This document shows, in pieces, positions 10,761-21,797 of a DNA stretch of 64,000 nucleotides (its first letter is position 1; each line of letters begins with the position of its first letter). The notes beneath the pieces are model-generated. The model saw nothing but the letters and a program-made list of their open reading frames with translations. It did no database searches and had not been told where the DNA came from. The DNA comes from Litsea cubeba (Eukaryota; Streptophyta; Magnoliopsida; Laurales; Lauraceae), in NCBI GenBank assembly GCA_012931725.1, contig CM022948.1, forward strand, positions 62,611,222 to 62,675,221, in the 5' to 3' direction. The position numbers and the translations under genes were made by a program.

Positions 10761-11680
10761 TGATAACATTCGATGTGGATGTGGTTGGATGATTCTCACA
10801 ATTTTTGGTAGAAATCATGTAAGATCTTAATCTATCATTTGTTGTCAATCTATGAAATGTGGTGAGTGACTGTACACTATCAATAAGAAAATAAAATAAG
10901 AACCGCCAATGGTAATTAGTCGATCCATCATGGATCGAAAGGCTAAGAGTTCTTGATAATGAGATGATAAACGATAGATCGAAAGATAAGCACGATTGGT
11001 GGCACAAGAATTTAGAAATAGGGAAATTTGGTTACGTGGTGAAAATTTCTCCATGTGTGAATTCCTATTCAAATAAATTCTAAGAGCAATGGTTCTTTGT
11101 GTGGATCTAAAATTATACATGATGGATGAAAAGATGTGTTCCTAGATGAAGAGTAAGGAGATCTTTATATGCAATATGTGAATTTGGTGGTGCAAATATC
11201 ATAAATATAAAAGTTCACGAATTATATAACATGAGATCGAGAGTTGCACAAGGCTATAAGTGAAATTGGTTTATCCCTAATATAGTGACATATGCTTTTA
11301 GGTTAAAACAATGGGTTGTTATATACTTTTCATTAGATGACATTTGAATTGTTGGTGGTGAATTGGAAACAATATCCAAGCAATGCTACTGAAGCCTTGG
11401 TTCGAGATAGAAAAAATTAGTTGAAGCATGATATTGTGGGCATATGCAGCAACTATGTAAGTTGAATCTATTGCGAACTTTATCACATGGGTCCAGTTAG
11501 GACGTTGTGTTAAAACAAGTGGATATAGAGATGTACAAGCCAAACAATACTCCCAAGTGTAGATGTGTAAAATTGCCCAATAATCTGAATCCCATTAGCG
11601 AGAAGGTCATGCTCCCAACTAGAGACTATAGCCTTGCACATAGATAGTGGGAGGAGGAGTATAATGCGTGACATCACCGA
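10761..11680. other. No gene recognised
   Basis: AT-rich sequence with short frames on both strands and no domain. It lies between the right end of the Mutator-like element and the left end of the solo LTR. Confidence 0.45.
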
Positions 11681-12464
11681 TGTCAGACCCCGACCCAGGT
11701 TTAGTATAATTAATTATTATTTTAGCCGTGATTAGTTTATAAGTTGGATTAGAGGATGATTAGCTTGATTTTTAGCTTGATTAGATTTTTGAATAGCTTT
11801 GAGGAATTTTGAGAGCCGTTGGAATTAGTTTGACATGGGCCGGGGCGCTCGTGTGAAATGTGTTAATTTGGGGGAATTTATTCTTGATTTCAAAAATTTT
11901 CAATTTTTACTCCTTTTGACTTGTTTTATTGATCTCATTAACTTTCATGTTTTATCTGTTTGAATTTGAAACTCGAAATCGTATTTTTCGAGGAAAAAGG
12001 AAAAAAATGACTTTTCGTACCAAATTTGTGCATAATTTCAAAATTTGCAAATCATGAGGAAATACACTTTTTGGAAACTAGATATTTCGGTGATCAACTT
12101 TGTCTTCTTCGTCATTTTTATTCGGGATCCACAAGTGATTGATCCAGCCACTTGAACATTTGGGGCCCATGGGGCCACTTTCCCCACTTAAACTAACCCA
12201 ACGTGGGTCTCTTCTTCCCCATTTCATTTTCTTGTAACTGAGCTGTGACTTGTGAGAGAACTCTTCTTCCCCTTCATTTCAGCAACTTCTCTCTTCTCGC
12301 ATATGTACTTCTTGAATGCTATTTGAAGATTTGATTTCACAAATCTCTTCTCCTCACCTCTAGCTTCCCATTAATACCATTTGTGAAAAAATCCCTGCTA
12401 GAATCACTCTCTTCCTCAAGCTCTCCTTGTTTGGAACACTTAGAGGTTAATTAGCCATGGTTTC

Positions 12465-12946
12465 TGATGATGCCAAAATAGGGTTTCGGACACCACCGGT
12501 CAAGTAATAAATGTAGTAAATGCAAGAAGAGAGAGAAGAGATTATAGTGGTTCGGTCAAGATGACGTACGTCCACTTCATAAATGCAGAGATTGCCTGTG
12601 GTGTTTTACTTCCTCAATGATTATTACAAACTGGAGGAATACAAGCGTCGAAGTGAATAGAGAGAGATCCATCCTCCTTCAAGTGTTGGTGAGGCTCCTT
12701 GATTTATAGTCCTCCCCTAACAGATGGGGACGACTCTTCAGCAACGTTCGTCCTTGGAGCCCTCGAACTACCCTCGCGCTGGAGGAGGCAGGTGAGGAAC
12801 TGCCCTCACGCTGGACGAGGCAGGTGCGATATTTCTCCGCAGGACCTGGTAGGAGCGGGATACGTGGCTGCCTTGACTTGGTCTCTTCGTGGGTTTGGAC
12901 CTGAGCTTCATCCTCATGGGTTGGGTCATTTGGGCCTGACTCATCA
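12465..12946 (-). repeat. 3' LTR of the non-autonomous element
   Basis: 482 bp from tgatgatgccaaaatag to ggcctgactcatca. It is the downstream LTR in the element's minus-strand orientation, and the pentamer gtttc precedes it at 12460-12464. Confidence 0.88.
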
Positions 12947-13059
12947 TTTGCCGCTCAATGCCCCGTGCCCAAATAATTTTTTGAAAGGGGGCATTGATAG
13001 ATTCAGTTCTCTTCTCCCTCCAAAATATTTTTCTTCTTTTCCGGTTGTAATCCAGGTCT

Positions 13060-13795
13060 GGGCGAGCATCAGAACCGGAGAAGCCTGGGCGAGCTTCGGA
13101 ATCGGAGAAGCCTGGGCGCCCAGGAAGAGATGGCCTGGGCGCCCGGGGGACTTGGTCGCCCGGGGTCTTGGCGCCTAGGGAGAAGGTCTGGGTGCCCGGG
13201 GGAGTTATCCTGGGCGTAGAGGAGACTGGCGGGCGCCCCTGCGCTGTTGGGCGAGGAGTCAGTGTGGGTGATGGGCGTCCCTGCGCTGGGCGTTGCGCAG
13301 GGTGATGCTGCGCAGGGCGAGGGCGACACCGCACTGGGCGAGGAGGAGGTGGGCGCCCTGGGCGCCTGAGGAGTGATGGGCGCCCGGGGGAGTGAGTGTC
13401 TGGGCGCCCAGGGAGTGAGGGCCTGGGCGCCCGGGGGAGTGTCTAGGCACCCTGGGAGTGAGGGCCTGGGCGCCCGGGGGAGTGAGTGCCTGGGCGCCCG
13501 GGGAGTGAGGGCCTGGGCGCCCGGGGGAGTGTCTGGGCGCCCGGGGAGGTCTGTGGCGCGGAGAGGCCCTTGGGCGCCCGAGGGACTTGGGCGCCCTAGG
13601 AGTGGAGAGGCCCTTGGGCGCCCGGGGGATTCCTTGGGGCGTGGATAGGCCCTTGGGCGCCCGTGGAGTAGTCCTGGCGAGAGGGGGAGAGAGGGACTTG
13701 GGCGCCCGGGGAGTCCTGGGCGCCGAGGGACTTGGGCGCCCGGGGAGTGAAGTGAAGGCCCTGGGCGCCCGGGGGAGTCTGATCCCGTGGCGGAC
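13060..13795. repeat. GC-rich tandem array, gggcgcc-based units
   Basis: Dozens of diverged units of the form 'cctgggcgcccggggg agtg' of roughly 17-40 bp fill this stretch. The minus strand stays open as a Pro/Ala/Gly-rich frame (to about 13905) and the plus strand is also open in places, as expected for repeats lacking stop codons. I treat those frames as unproven. Confidence 0.8.
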
Positions 13796-14079
13796 GTTAC
13801 GTATTCTTTTTTTTTTTTTCGGACCCCCTTTGCGTAGGGCATGATATACCCCTTAACATATGTAAATTCCAAGACTCTGCCCCTCGGTAACTTCTGATGG
13901 GTCATCCCAAAAGAAGAAATGAGAGAGCTTCTCAGGCTGAGGAGAGGGCTGCGCCAACTGGAAGAGCTTCCGAGGCTGATCTTTCCGCGGCCTGCGAGAG
14001 GCGCGACCAGGCTTGAGACCGAACTCTTTGTAGCCTAAGAGAGGGCGGCCAAGGCAGCGGCTGAGCTTGTGAAGGACCT

Positions 14080-14410
14080 TGAGAGGGCTTCGCTCAGTGA
14101 GGCTGAGCTTCTGGAGACCCGCGAGAGGGCTCACTGAGCTTCTGAAGACCCGCGAGAGGGCTTCGCTCAGTGAGGTGAGCTTCTGAAGACCCGTGAGAGG
14201 GCTTCGCTCAATGAGGCTGAGCTTTCGAAGACCCGCGAGAGGGCTTCGCTCAGTGATGTGAGCTTCTGAAGACCCGCGAGAGGGCTTCGCTCAATGAGGC
14301 TGAGCTTCCGAAGACCCGCGAGAGGGCTTCTCTCAATGAGGTGAGCTTCTGAAGACCCGCGAGAGGGCTTCGCTCAATGAGGCTGAGCTTGTACAGACCC
14401 GTGAGAGGGT
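14080..14410. repeat. 41-42-bp tandem array
   Basis: About eight copies of a 41-42-bp unit beginning gagcttctgaagacccgcg and ending gcttcgctcagtgaggt. A one-base difference (ggt versus ggct) alternates between copies, so no frame is kept across the array. Confidence 0.82.
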
Positions 14411-14812
14411 GATGCTCAGAGAGACCGTTGTGGAGACAATGACTGGGGCGGTACATGAGAGAACTGCTTTCCCAGATATTGTCCTCATAGGCTTCGTGCT
14501 GACTGAGGGGCTTGATGATTGTAGTGGCAGCTCTTATATATGATGTCGATGGTGATGTCCTCCTCGACCTTGGGCGCGCCATGATGATGGGCGCCCAAGT
14601 GAGGTGCGCCTCTACCCTGGGCACCATGGTGATGGGCGCCCGGTGAGGTGCTTCTCGCCATGGAGCATGCATCGGCCAAACTGATGATGTCTATGGTGAT
14701 GCCGAGGACAACTTTAAGAGTGATTAGAGGGCAGCACGGGATTGAGCTTCCCAAACTGAGGAGAGGGTTGTCCTGGCTGATAATGACTCATAGGATGGCC
14801 TTGCTGATGCTT

Positions 14813-15571
14813 TTATTGCTGCGGGGTCATCTTGTATCTGGAGCAGAAATGTGCCCAACAACGGCATTGAGAGGATGGGCGCCCTGGGGAACTCCCTGGG
14901 CGCCGCCATGAGGATGGGCGCCCAGATGGGGAGCTCCCTGGCGCGCCCAGCTGAGGATGGGCGCCCAGTTGGGGAGCTCCCTGGCGTGGAGAGCTTGATG
15001 GGGAGCTCCCTGGCGCGCCCAGCTGAGGATGGGCGCCCAGATGGGGAGGTCCCGGGCGTGGAGCGCTTGATGGGGAGCTCCCTGGCGCGCCCAGCTGAGG
15101 ATGGGCGCCCAGATGGGGAGGTCCCGGGCGTGGAGAGCTTGATGGGGAGCTCCCTGGCGCGCCCAGCTGAGGATGGGCGCCCAGATGGGGAGGTCCCGAG
15201 CGTGGAGAGCTTGATGGGGAGCTTCCTGGCGCGCCCAGCTGAGGATGGGCGCCCAGATGGGGAGGTCCCGAGTGTGGAGAGCTTGATGGGGAGCTTCCTG
15301 GCGCGCCCAGCTGAGGATGGGTGCCCAGATGGGGAGCTCCCAGGCGTGGAGTTCTTGGAAGTCCCTGGCGTGATGCTCCCTGTGGTGCTCCTCCAAATTG
15401 TGTTCCACCTTGCCTTGCCAGCACGAGTTGTAATATCTGCTGGTTTTGGGCGGCTACCAGCTGTTGCATGGTCTCCAACATCTGCTGAGGAGTGGGAGCA
15501 GGAGCATTCGGGGTAGGAGTGAGGTTACCCTCGCCCTCTGCTCGTCTTGTCGATCTAGTGGTGATCACCAT
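14813..15571 (-). CDS. Gag-like leader fused to 24-residue Pro/Gly/Ser repeats
   Basis: The frame starts at ATG 15569-15571, just inside the 5' LTR and primer site, and encodes 252 residues. The first 55 or so (MVITTRSTRR, then PTPQQMLETMQQLV and a Gln/Leu-rich helix) resemble the N-terminus of plant Ty3/gypsy Gag. The rest is six or so copies of a 24-residue repeat with a LGAHPQLGAPGSS core, encoded by the 72-bp DNA array. No CCHC knuckle and no enzymatic domain follow. It could be a structural protein that helps package the element, or an incidental open frame over repeats. Only the N-terminal similarity favours real coding. Codon use is strongly GC-biased compared with the surrounding AT-rich DNA. 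Confidence 0.5.
   Translation of the reverse strand: MVITTRSTRRAEGEGNLTPTPNAPAPTPQQMLETMQQLVAAQNQQILQLVLARQGGTQFGGAPQGASRQGLPRTPRLGAPHLGTHPQLGAPGSSPSSSPHSGPPHLGAHPQLGAPGSSPSSSPRSGPPHLGAHPQLGAPGSSPSSSPRPGPPHLGAHPQLGAPGSSPSSAPRPGPPHLGAHPQLGAPGSSPSSSPRQGAPQLGAHPQLGAPGSSPSGRPSSWRRPGSSPGRPSSQCRCWAHFCSRYKMTPQQ
14880..15350. repeat. 72-bp tandem array within the gag-like frame
   Basis: About six copies of a 72-bp unit starting gatggggagctccctggcg. Seventy-two is a multiple of three, so the minus-strand gag-like frame passes through it as a 24-residue Pro/Gly/Ser-rich repeat (LGAHPQLGAPGSSPS core). The other frames stay open too. Confidence 0.88.
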
Positions 15572-15601
15572 AATTTTGAAAAAAGGATGAGAACTTTTGT
15601 T

Positions 15602-15625
15602 CGTTTCCCACAGACGGCGCCAAAC
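15602..15625 (-). other. Primer-binding site of the non-autonomous element
   Basis: Read on the minus strand, the sequence directly after the LTR is gtttggcgccgtctgtggga. The tggcgcc core is a common primer-binding start in plant Ty3/gypsy elements. It fixes the element's orientation as leftward. Confidence 0.78.
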
Positions 15626-16107
15626 TGATGATGCCAAAATAGGGTTTCGGACACCACCGGTCAAGTAATAAATGTAGTAAATGCAAGAAGAGAGAGAAGA
15701 GATTATAGTGGTTCGGTCAAGATGACCTACGTCCACTTCATAAAGGCAGAGATTGCCTGTGGTGTTTTACTTCCTCAATGATTATTACAAACTAGAGGAA
15801 TACAAGCGTCGAAGTGAATAGAGAGAGATCCATCCTCCTTCAAGTGTTGGTGAGGCTCCTTGATTTATAGTCCTCCCCTAACAGATGGGGACGACTCTTC
15901 AGCAACGTTCGTCCTTGGAGCCCTCGAACTACCCTCGCGCTGGAGGAGGCAGGTGAGGAACTGCCCTCGCGCTGGACGAGGCAGGTGCGATATTTCTCCG
16001 CAGGACCTGGTAGGAGCGGGATACGTGGCTGCCTTGACTTGGTCTCTTCGTGGGTTTGGACCTGAGCTTCATCCTCATGGGTTGGGTCATTTGGGCCTGA
16101 CTCATCA
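15626..16107 (-). repeat. 5' LTR of the non-autonomous element
   Basis: 482 bp, near-identical to 12465-12946. The target duplication gtttc follows at 16108-16112. Confidence 0.88.
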
Positions 16108-18311
16108 GTTTCCATTTCGAATTTATAGCTTTTATAGCCATTTAGAACCTTTTCTTCATGCATGCAAAGGAGTTCTTAGAGAGCTCATTCTATTTTCAAA
16201 TTTGTTGGATTTTAGTGTGTTTTTCTTGGGATTTTTGGTGTAGATTGGAGCAGCTGTGAGTGAGGGAATCTTGGAGTGATTTGTAGAACCCTTTTGTCTA
16301 GGCAAGTAAATATTATGATAATTGAATGCATGCAATTCATAGATCTATTTTGTTTCAAAATCTGGATTTTTGTTTCAATTACAGGTTTGCTTTCCCCTCT
16401 ATAAATTTATTGTGGTCTTCTCAGATTTGTTTTAATGTTTGGTTTATGTTTATATCTCCTATAAGTTATCCTTCATAACAACATGGATATCTTTGTTAAG
16501 TTACTGTTTTAAGTGCTGGAATTTCATTCAAAATTCTGCAAATTTTGAGTGTTATAGTATGTTTTTCTGAATTTGACTTGATGAACTGAATGAATGTGAT
16601 GTCTATGGTTGAATGGTGATTGCTTGATGCTAAAGGAGGTTTAGTATGTGTGGGAATGGAAGGTGGAAGTGGAAGAAGGAGGCAAAGAAAAATAAAAAAA
16701 TGTAAAACGGGTACAGAAATCCGCACAGAAAGGATAGGGAGCGGACCAGGCACTGCCTGCCGGGGACTCGAGCGACCCAATGGGCCGTTCGAGTGGACCA
16801 GCCTCGGGATGGGCTCCGCTCGACCCAGGCCTATTTTCCGGCCCTCTTCTCCCTCTCTTTTAGGGTGTGTAGGTCCCCTATCGATGAATAGAAGCCCGGG
16901 AATTGAAATATGATATATGGAAATCCGTGAAATCAAAATATTGTGAACTTGGAACACTTTGAATTATAAATCAAATGGGAAAAATGTGAGAAAGGTTTGA
17001 TGTCGGAAATTACCGAGAAATTATTATAAGTCTTGACGTACACTTTATACCCTTAAATGTTGGAGATTCTCAGTGGTACCAAACTCTCCTCTTATAAATC
17101 GACATTGAGGGGCTAAGTGTGTATCGAGGCGACCATAGGTAAGTCATTAAACTATTAAACATTACTTCATTCCAAGTTAGAGAAATTTGTATGATTTCTA
17201 CAAATTGATCTGAAATAGATTTGAGTGGTTCGCCACATTAATATCGGTAATGCTACTCATTTGTTTCGATTGTAATTGTCAATATGTATTTGTTTAGAGT
17301 AGCTCCTCTTATCGATTTTGAAATATATTGCTATGATTTGATTTATATCGATTCAGGCTTTGAACGGCACCACTAAGCTTAGGTCACCTAGTTGGACTGA
17401 TCACCCAGCTTAGGATCTTTAAATTATTTGACAACTGCAGTTTGGACCATTCTGTTTGCTCTAGCCATGGCAATGGCTATTTGTGTGTTCCAGCTATGGC
17501 AACGGCTTATCCGGCCATAGAAACGGCTATCTGTATTCCAACCATTTTATATGGCAACGACTATTTGTTTGTGTTCTCTTGTTACTTTGGTAATAGGAGA
17601 ATTTAGCTAAATGTGGATTGCCATTATTTTTACTCGGTTTGTTATGTTTCTTCGAAATTGTCAATGTTCTAGAAATTGTTTCTCCATTTCATCAATATTT
17701 ATGTTTAATATTTCAAATGACTTTATAATGTTTTATAAATACTTGTCACTCTATTATCTGCTTATTTGCTTGTCAGACTGTCGTGTCTGATTCTCTCTTG
17801 TTTGGTGCCAGATCTCGACCCCGCTGCCTTTGAGGCGGAGCGAGCGGAGGAGGCGGTAGAACCTCCGGTTGGACACGAGTGACAGCCCAACGATGTCATC
17901 TAGACGTCGGGTTGGGTGATGAAACGAATCATATTTTGGGGTAGATGTTTATTTTGGGAACTTGTTTAATAGCCTTTGTTGGCTTTGTTGGGAATTGTAT
18001 AACTTTAACTTAATTTGGTATTGTATTAAACTTGAATTAACTATGGGCTTGCTTATGATATATTTCTCTTTTGATACAAGGTTGATTGTTCATTTTATGT
18101 ACTTAATTGGAATAAGTGTTTGCTACATTGCTTCCACGCATTTTATATATTGTCAAAATGTGATTGTTGTATTGTGATGGATCGGTTTTGGGATCCTCAC
18201 CATGGAAACCTGTGAGAAACTAGTGCGGACGGACGGAATTTTCTGGCTTGTCGCGCCACAGCCCCAGATTAGGGACATGGTTTGTTAGGTCTCGGTTTCG
18301 GGGGTGTGACA

Positions 18312-19150
18312 ACCATCATGCATGAGATGTTATAATACTTGAAATATAATATTATAAATAGATCGTTATTGGTCTCGTAGTCAGATTTCTAAGTTATTTG
18401 GGTACGCCTGCTATGACAAGTGAATTAGAGAAATCTATGGTACATCAAGAACATTTGCTAAATATACAGTTATTATTTTGGAAGCGCATGGTTGTATCAT
18501 TGCCTCTTCAACTGGTGACTGGACGAGTGGGAGTCCATATTTGATTATATTTTAATCATTAGCAAAAGGTACTTCCAACATAGCTAGGATCCAAAACTTT
18601 GTCTTTCACCCTGTGTTGGGATCATTTCCCTAGTGTTTTATTATTCTTCTTTGAGATCCCCTATGCCTTGCATAATCAATTCCAACAACCCTTTAGGATG
18701 CCATGGAGTTGTAAGTTTTGAAAAAAAAAAAAAAGGGGGGGGGGGGGGGGGGAATTGGGTGACGATATTGCCAAGTTTTGAAAAAAAAAAAAAAAAAAAA
18801 AAACTATGGCAACGCTCTGTTGGTGTTGATATTTTTCTTAACTTTTCCATTTAATTAGAGTTTAGACTAGGTTTAATTCATATAAAAGTTTTTAATATAC
18901 AAAATCTTTGCAATATCCTATAGAATAAGGGCACAACAGTTTTTGTGCTCATTCTATCTTGTACGAATTACTCAAATTTCTTTTAAGGCCAACCATTGCG
19001 AGCCAAAAGTCCATATCTAAAGACACCTATCAGATCAAAATCCCTAGTTTGATGGTATTTTTGTTTTTTGGTATAGCATAATTTGATTAATTTTTTTTTT
19101 TAAATTCAGTCAATTAAACAAGAAGAAAGACATTACGATACAAGAGAAAC
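18312..19150. other. No gene; poly(A)/poly(G) tract at 18721-18752
   Basis: There is no recognisable gene. A run of 14 A followed by 18 G (18721-18752) is flanked by a direct repeat of 'aagttttgaaaaaaaa' (18712 and 18774). The rest is AT-rich. Confidence 0.6.
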
Positions 19151-19817
19151 TATTGGATTCTTGTGTATTTCAAAAGTTGAAAATATTTTTTGGTCTTTTT
19201 CTAATAAGTTTTTTTTAATATTTTTCTTTTAATTTCTTAGGACATTTATCAGAAAAATCTCCTAAATAAGATAACCAATCCTAAAACTTTTATAATAATG
19301 GCTAAAGGCCTTCAGCCGACTGAAACAGAGGCGAAAGGGAAGATTCCAACCTCGACACTGCACCCAAATTGAAGATTAGAAACAGTGTTCCGAAACGGTC
19401 TATAACCGTTTATAATTTGGGGGCGGTCAGTCGGTTTCACCGTTTCAAAACCAAAATCAACCCGCTCAAAACCCCCTTTGTTTTTTTAAAAGGGAAACGT
19501 GCCTGAGCTCATTTTGGTAAGCACAAGACTAGTTGTTGCTCCTGCTCTTCTTCTCTTCTTGCTGCTCCTTCTCTCTCTCATCGTGCCTTGGATTTCTCAA
19601 TCTTATGGGTTTTCCAGCTGCTCATCTGAATGCATTCAGTTTAGATTATTCTCTCATTGTCGGAGGTAAGAAATCAAATCGATTCCATATCGTCAAAGCA
19701 CAGAACCTCTGACCCCATCTTTCGATTTTCTCATCACCAGCAACAAAACCCTTAAAGTATAATCCAACAAAACCCCAATAATGATCCAAACGAAACCCCA
19801 AACCCTCCTCCAACGCC

Positions 19818-19920
19818 ACGGAAGTCAAGCTCTGCAACAAGGACAACCACGAGATGCACGACAACTTCGCCAACATCTGCACCATCATCAAAGCCATTGA
19901 AAAGCTCGAAACTGCAACTA
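19818..19920 (+). pseudogene. Captured VPS28-like N-terminal fragment
   Basis: The plus-strand frame reads TEVKLCNKDNHEMHDNFANI, followed by CTIIKAIEKLETA. This matches the start of plant VPS28, the ESCRT-I subunit that sorts ubiquitinated cargo at endosomes, whose conserved opening is MEVKLWN... with a YENFAEL...IIKATEKLE continuation. The initiating ATG appears as ACG at 19818. Similarity stops after about 34 codons and there is no downstream helical bundle, so this is a fragment carried inside the Mutator-like element, not a working gene. The antisense open frame over the same bases is a shadow. Identification is by recognition of the motif; no alignment was run. Confidence 0.65.
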
Positions 19921-21590
19921 AAGAAATTTGTAATGACACTTGCATTTGTAGGTTTCCGTGTTTATAGTAGAAGATCTTCATGATGATCTGGAGTATGTGG
20001 TTGTGAATGTTGGTTGAGATTAACGGATTTTGATTTCTGGAGTTGCAGGTTTTCGTTTCTTTGATGTTTCTAATATAATGCATTTTTGGGGCTATATTAG
20101 CTGATACAACTTTGGGTTTGGTTTTTTATTCTCCGGAATTTTTTGGTGTTTTCCTCTTGTGTTGGTGTTGGTGTTGATGTTGTAAATAGGTGTAGAAAGA
20201 GGAGGACATTTTTTTAGTAGATGGGTTTTCGGGGTTTTGATGAGGTGGGAAGTCTTAGTAGCAGCAGTACTTGGTCATTATTTTATTTTTTTTTTTCTAG
20301 TTTATACATTGTCACCATCTGTTTGTTTGTATTCCTCTTCTTTCTTATTATCATATCTTTTACTAGTGCTTACCATCTGTTTGGTTATATTTCTTTTTTC
20401 TTTTTTCTCTATATATGATTAGTGCCCAACATCTGTTTGTTCATATTAGTCAATCATCTGTTTGTAGATGTTGCTCTTATTTTTTCTCCTTTGGTCATGT
20501 TTACATTATTAGTGCTTACCATGCGTTGTTTATATTCTCTGAGAAGTAGTATAAATGGTATGTCCAATCTATATTTTTAGTTCAACCATTCTAAAGATGT
20601 TGCCCTCACTAGGACAGATTGTTAGTTATGCCCTTGGTCCTACGCCATTTGGATGACTAATTGAGGCATCATAACCTCGGGTTTGGATAATAGGCCAATG
20701 AGTTAATCCTAACCATTGGATCAGTGAGACCTGGTGTGGACTAAATCTGAAATTCATGCATATTGATGGACTCATAAATTATTACTATTACTATTACTAT
20801 TATTATTATTATTATTTTGCTATCTTTTTCATCTTCGCCTTATCCTATTAAATTTGTTCTGGCAAAAAACAGTTGCGGTTTTCCTGTTGCGATACTTTTT
20901 AATAATGAACTTTTCAATTTGGAGATCATGGAGCTAGCTAGTTGAGGTCCCAAAAAGAGATGGAAAAGGTCGCTTTTGGGTAACCCAAATTTGTAGATCA
21001 TGGTTTTTTTTCTTTTGAGTTTTGTGAAAGGAAGAAATGTCTTTTGGGTGATGGGTTCTCAATATGGGTTCTTCTCTTTTAGAGTTTTCGTTTGAACAAC
21101 TGAACATTTGTTTGTTTTCTTTGTTACATTTTGAGTGCTTGAAGAACTGTTGGCTTGCTTTTGTATAAACACTTTGTAACAAAATAATAGTCCTAGTTTG
21201 GATTAATGGATGAAGTTAGGATTTGTTGAAGTGAAACATGTTAATAGATTATTGAAGACTCAAAATACCTCTGCCCATTTTCATCCTGGAATCTGGTACG
21301 TGTCAGGGTCTCATGACCTCAGTTTGATTCTCCATGAGGGACCATCAAATCAATGGTACATTGTACCTATATGTTTGATGTCAAGTTCCCTTCTTCTTAT
21401 CTGAATATACCAGCTAATGTCAGCCATTCAAAGAATTAGAAGAGAAATTACAGATAGGAACACACAGTCCACCGGATCTGCATCGTAGATAGGAACACAC
21501 AGTCCATTGGATCCCTAAGATTTTTCTAATTGTATCTTGTTTTTCATGTAGATTATTTGGCTGAACGACTACTTCGCTGAGTTAGGATGA

Positions 21591-21797
21591 GAGGACCCTA
21601 AAAGCTGGACAAGGCACCAAGTTGAAGACACACCAATACAAGATAATTCAAACGATTGTGGGTTTTTTGTAATGGGATTTGTAGAGCATGCTGTCCTCAA
21701 TCGAAAAATTGCTTTCACTCAACATGACATAGTGTACTACAAGTTTGTCCACCTCTACAACAAGCAGCGAGAATTGTATGAGAGAATGCTGAAATAA
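21591..21797 (+). pseudogene. Ulp1-like (C48) cysteine protease, C-terminal fragment
   Basis: The frame from 21591 to TAA 21795-21797 encodes the catalytic end of a Ulp1/SENP-type peptidase: TPIQDNSNDCGFFVMGFVEH. It contains the catalytic Gln (21639-21641) and Cys (TGT 21657-21659) of the Q-x(5)-D-C-G signature. A further 38 residues (YYKFVHLYNKQRELY) run to the stop. The catalytic His and Asp, which lie upstream in the family, were not found, and a TGA sits just before 21591. Either an exon junction falls here or the gene is broken. Ulp1-like genes are known passengers or components of some plant Mutator-like and CACTA elements. Confidence 0.68.

Larger units (their letters stand above)
12465..16107 (-). 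mobile_element. Young non-autonomous LTR retrotransposon with gag-like leader and repeat arrays
   Basis: Two 482-bp LTRs (12465-12946 and 15626-16107) differ at about four positions by eye. The element is flanked by a perfect 5-bp duplication, gtttc, at 12460-12464 and 16108-16112. A minus-strand primer site next to the right LTR reads tggcgccgtctgtggg, so the element is transcribed leftward. The 2.7 kb interior has no protease, integrase, reverse transcriptase or RNase H. It carries a gag-like N-terminus and three blocks of tandem repeats rich in gggcgcc. It must depend on enzymes from a related autonomous element, by its primer site probably a Ty3/gypsy one. The high LTR identity marks it as one of the youngest insertions in the window. 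Confidence 0.85.
11681..18311. mobile_element. Probable solo LTR (Ty3/gypsy type), split by a later insertion
   Basis: The left end tgtcagaccccgaccc and the right end gtttcgggggtgtgaca have the terminal form typical of plant chromovirus LTRs, with TG..CA ends and short inverted termini. Removing the 12465-16107 insertion and one target duplication leaves about 2.98 kb with no long open frame, compatible with a long LTR. No second LTR, primer site or pol sequence is seen on either side, so recombination to a solo LTR is the simplest reading. Flanking pentamers accga and accat agree at only three positions, so the target duplication is weak. The family call is from recognition of the terminal sequence and should be tested. 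Confidence 0.55.

Noticed and set aside
13069..13905. 278-codon Pro/Ala/Gly-rich minus-strand frame
   Set aside because: It runs over gggcgcc tandem repeats that lack stops in several frames on both strands; no start context, domain or frame conservation supports a protein.
13060..15350. CRISPR-like or regularly spaced repeat array
   Set aside because: The repeats are contiguous or irregular with no unique spacers, lie inside a plant LTR element, and the window is eukaryotic.
14851..15516. 221-codon plus-strand frame over the 72-bp array
   Set aside because: Antisense to the gag-like frame; a 72-bp repeat unit without stops leaves all frames open. The element is transcribed leftward.
18641..18854. 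Frames across the poly(A)/poly(G) tract
   Set aside because: Homopolymer-encoded Lys/Gly or Phe/Pro runs only.
19646..20083. 145-codon minus-strand frame
   Set aside because: It overlaps the plus-strand VPS28-like fragment and has no family resemblance itself; a shadow frame.
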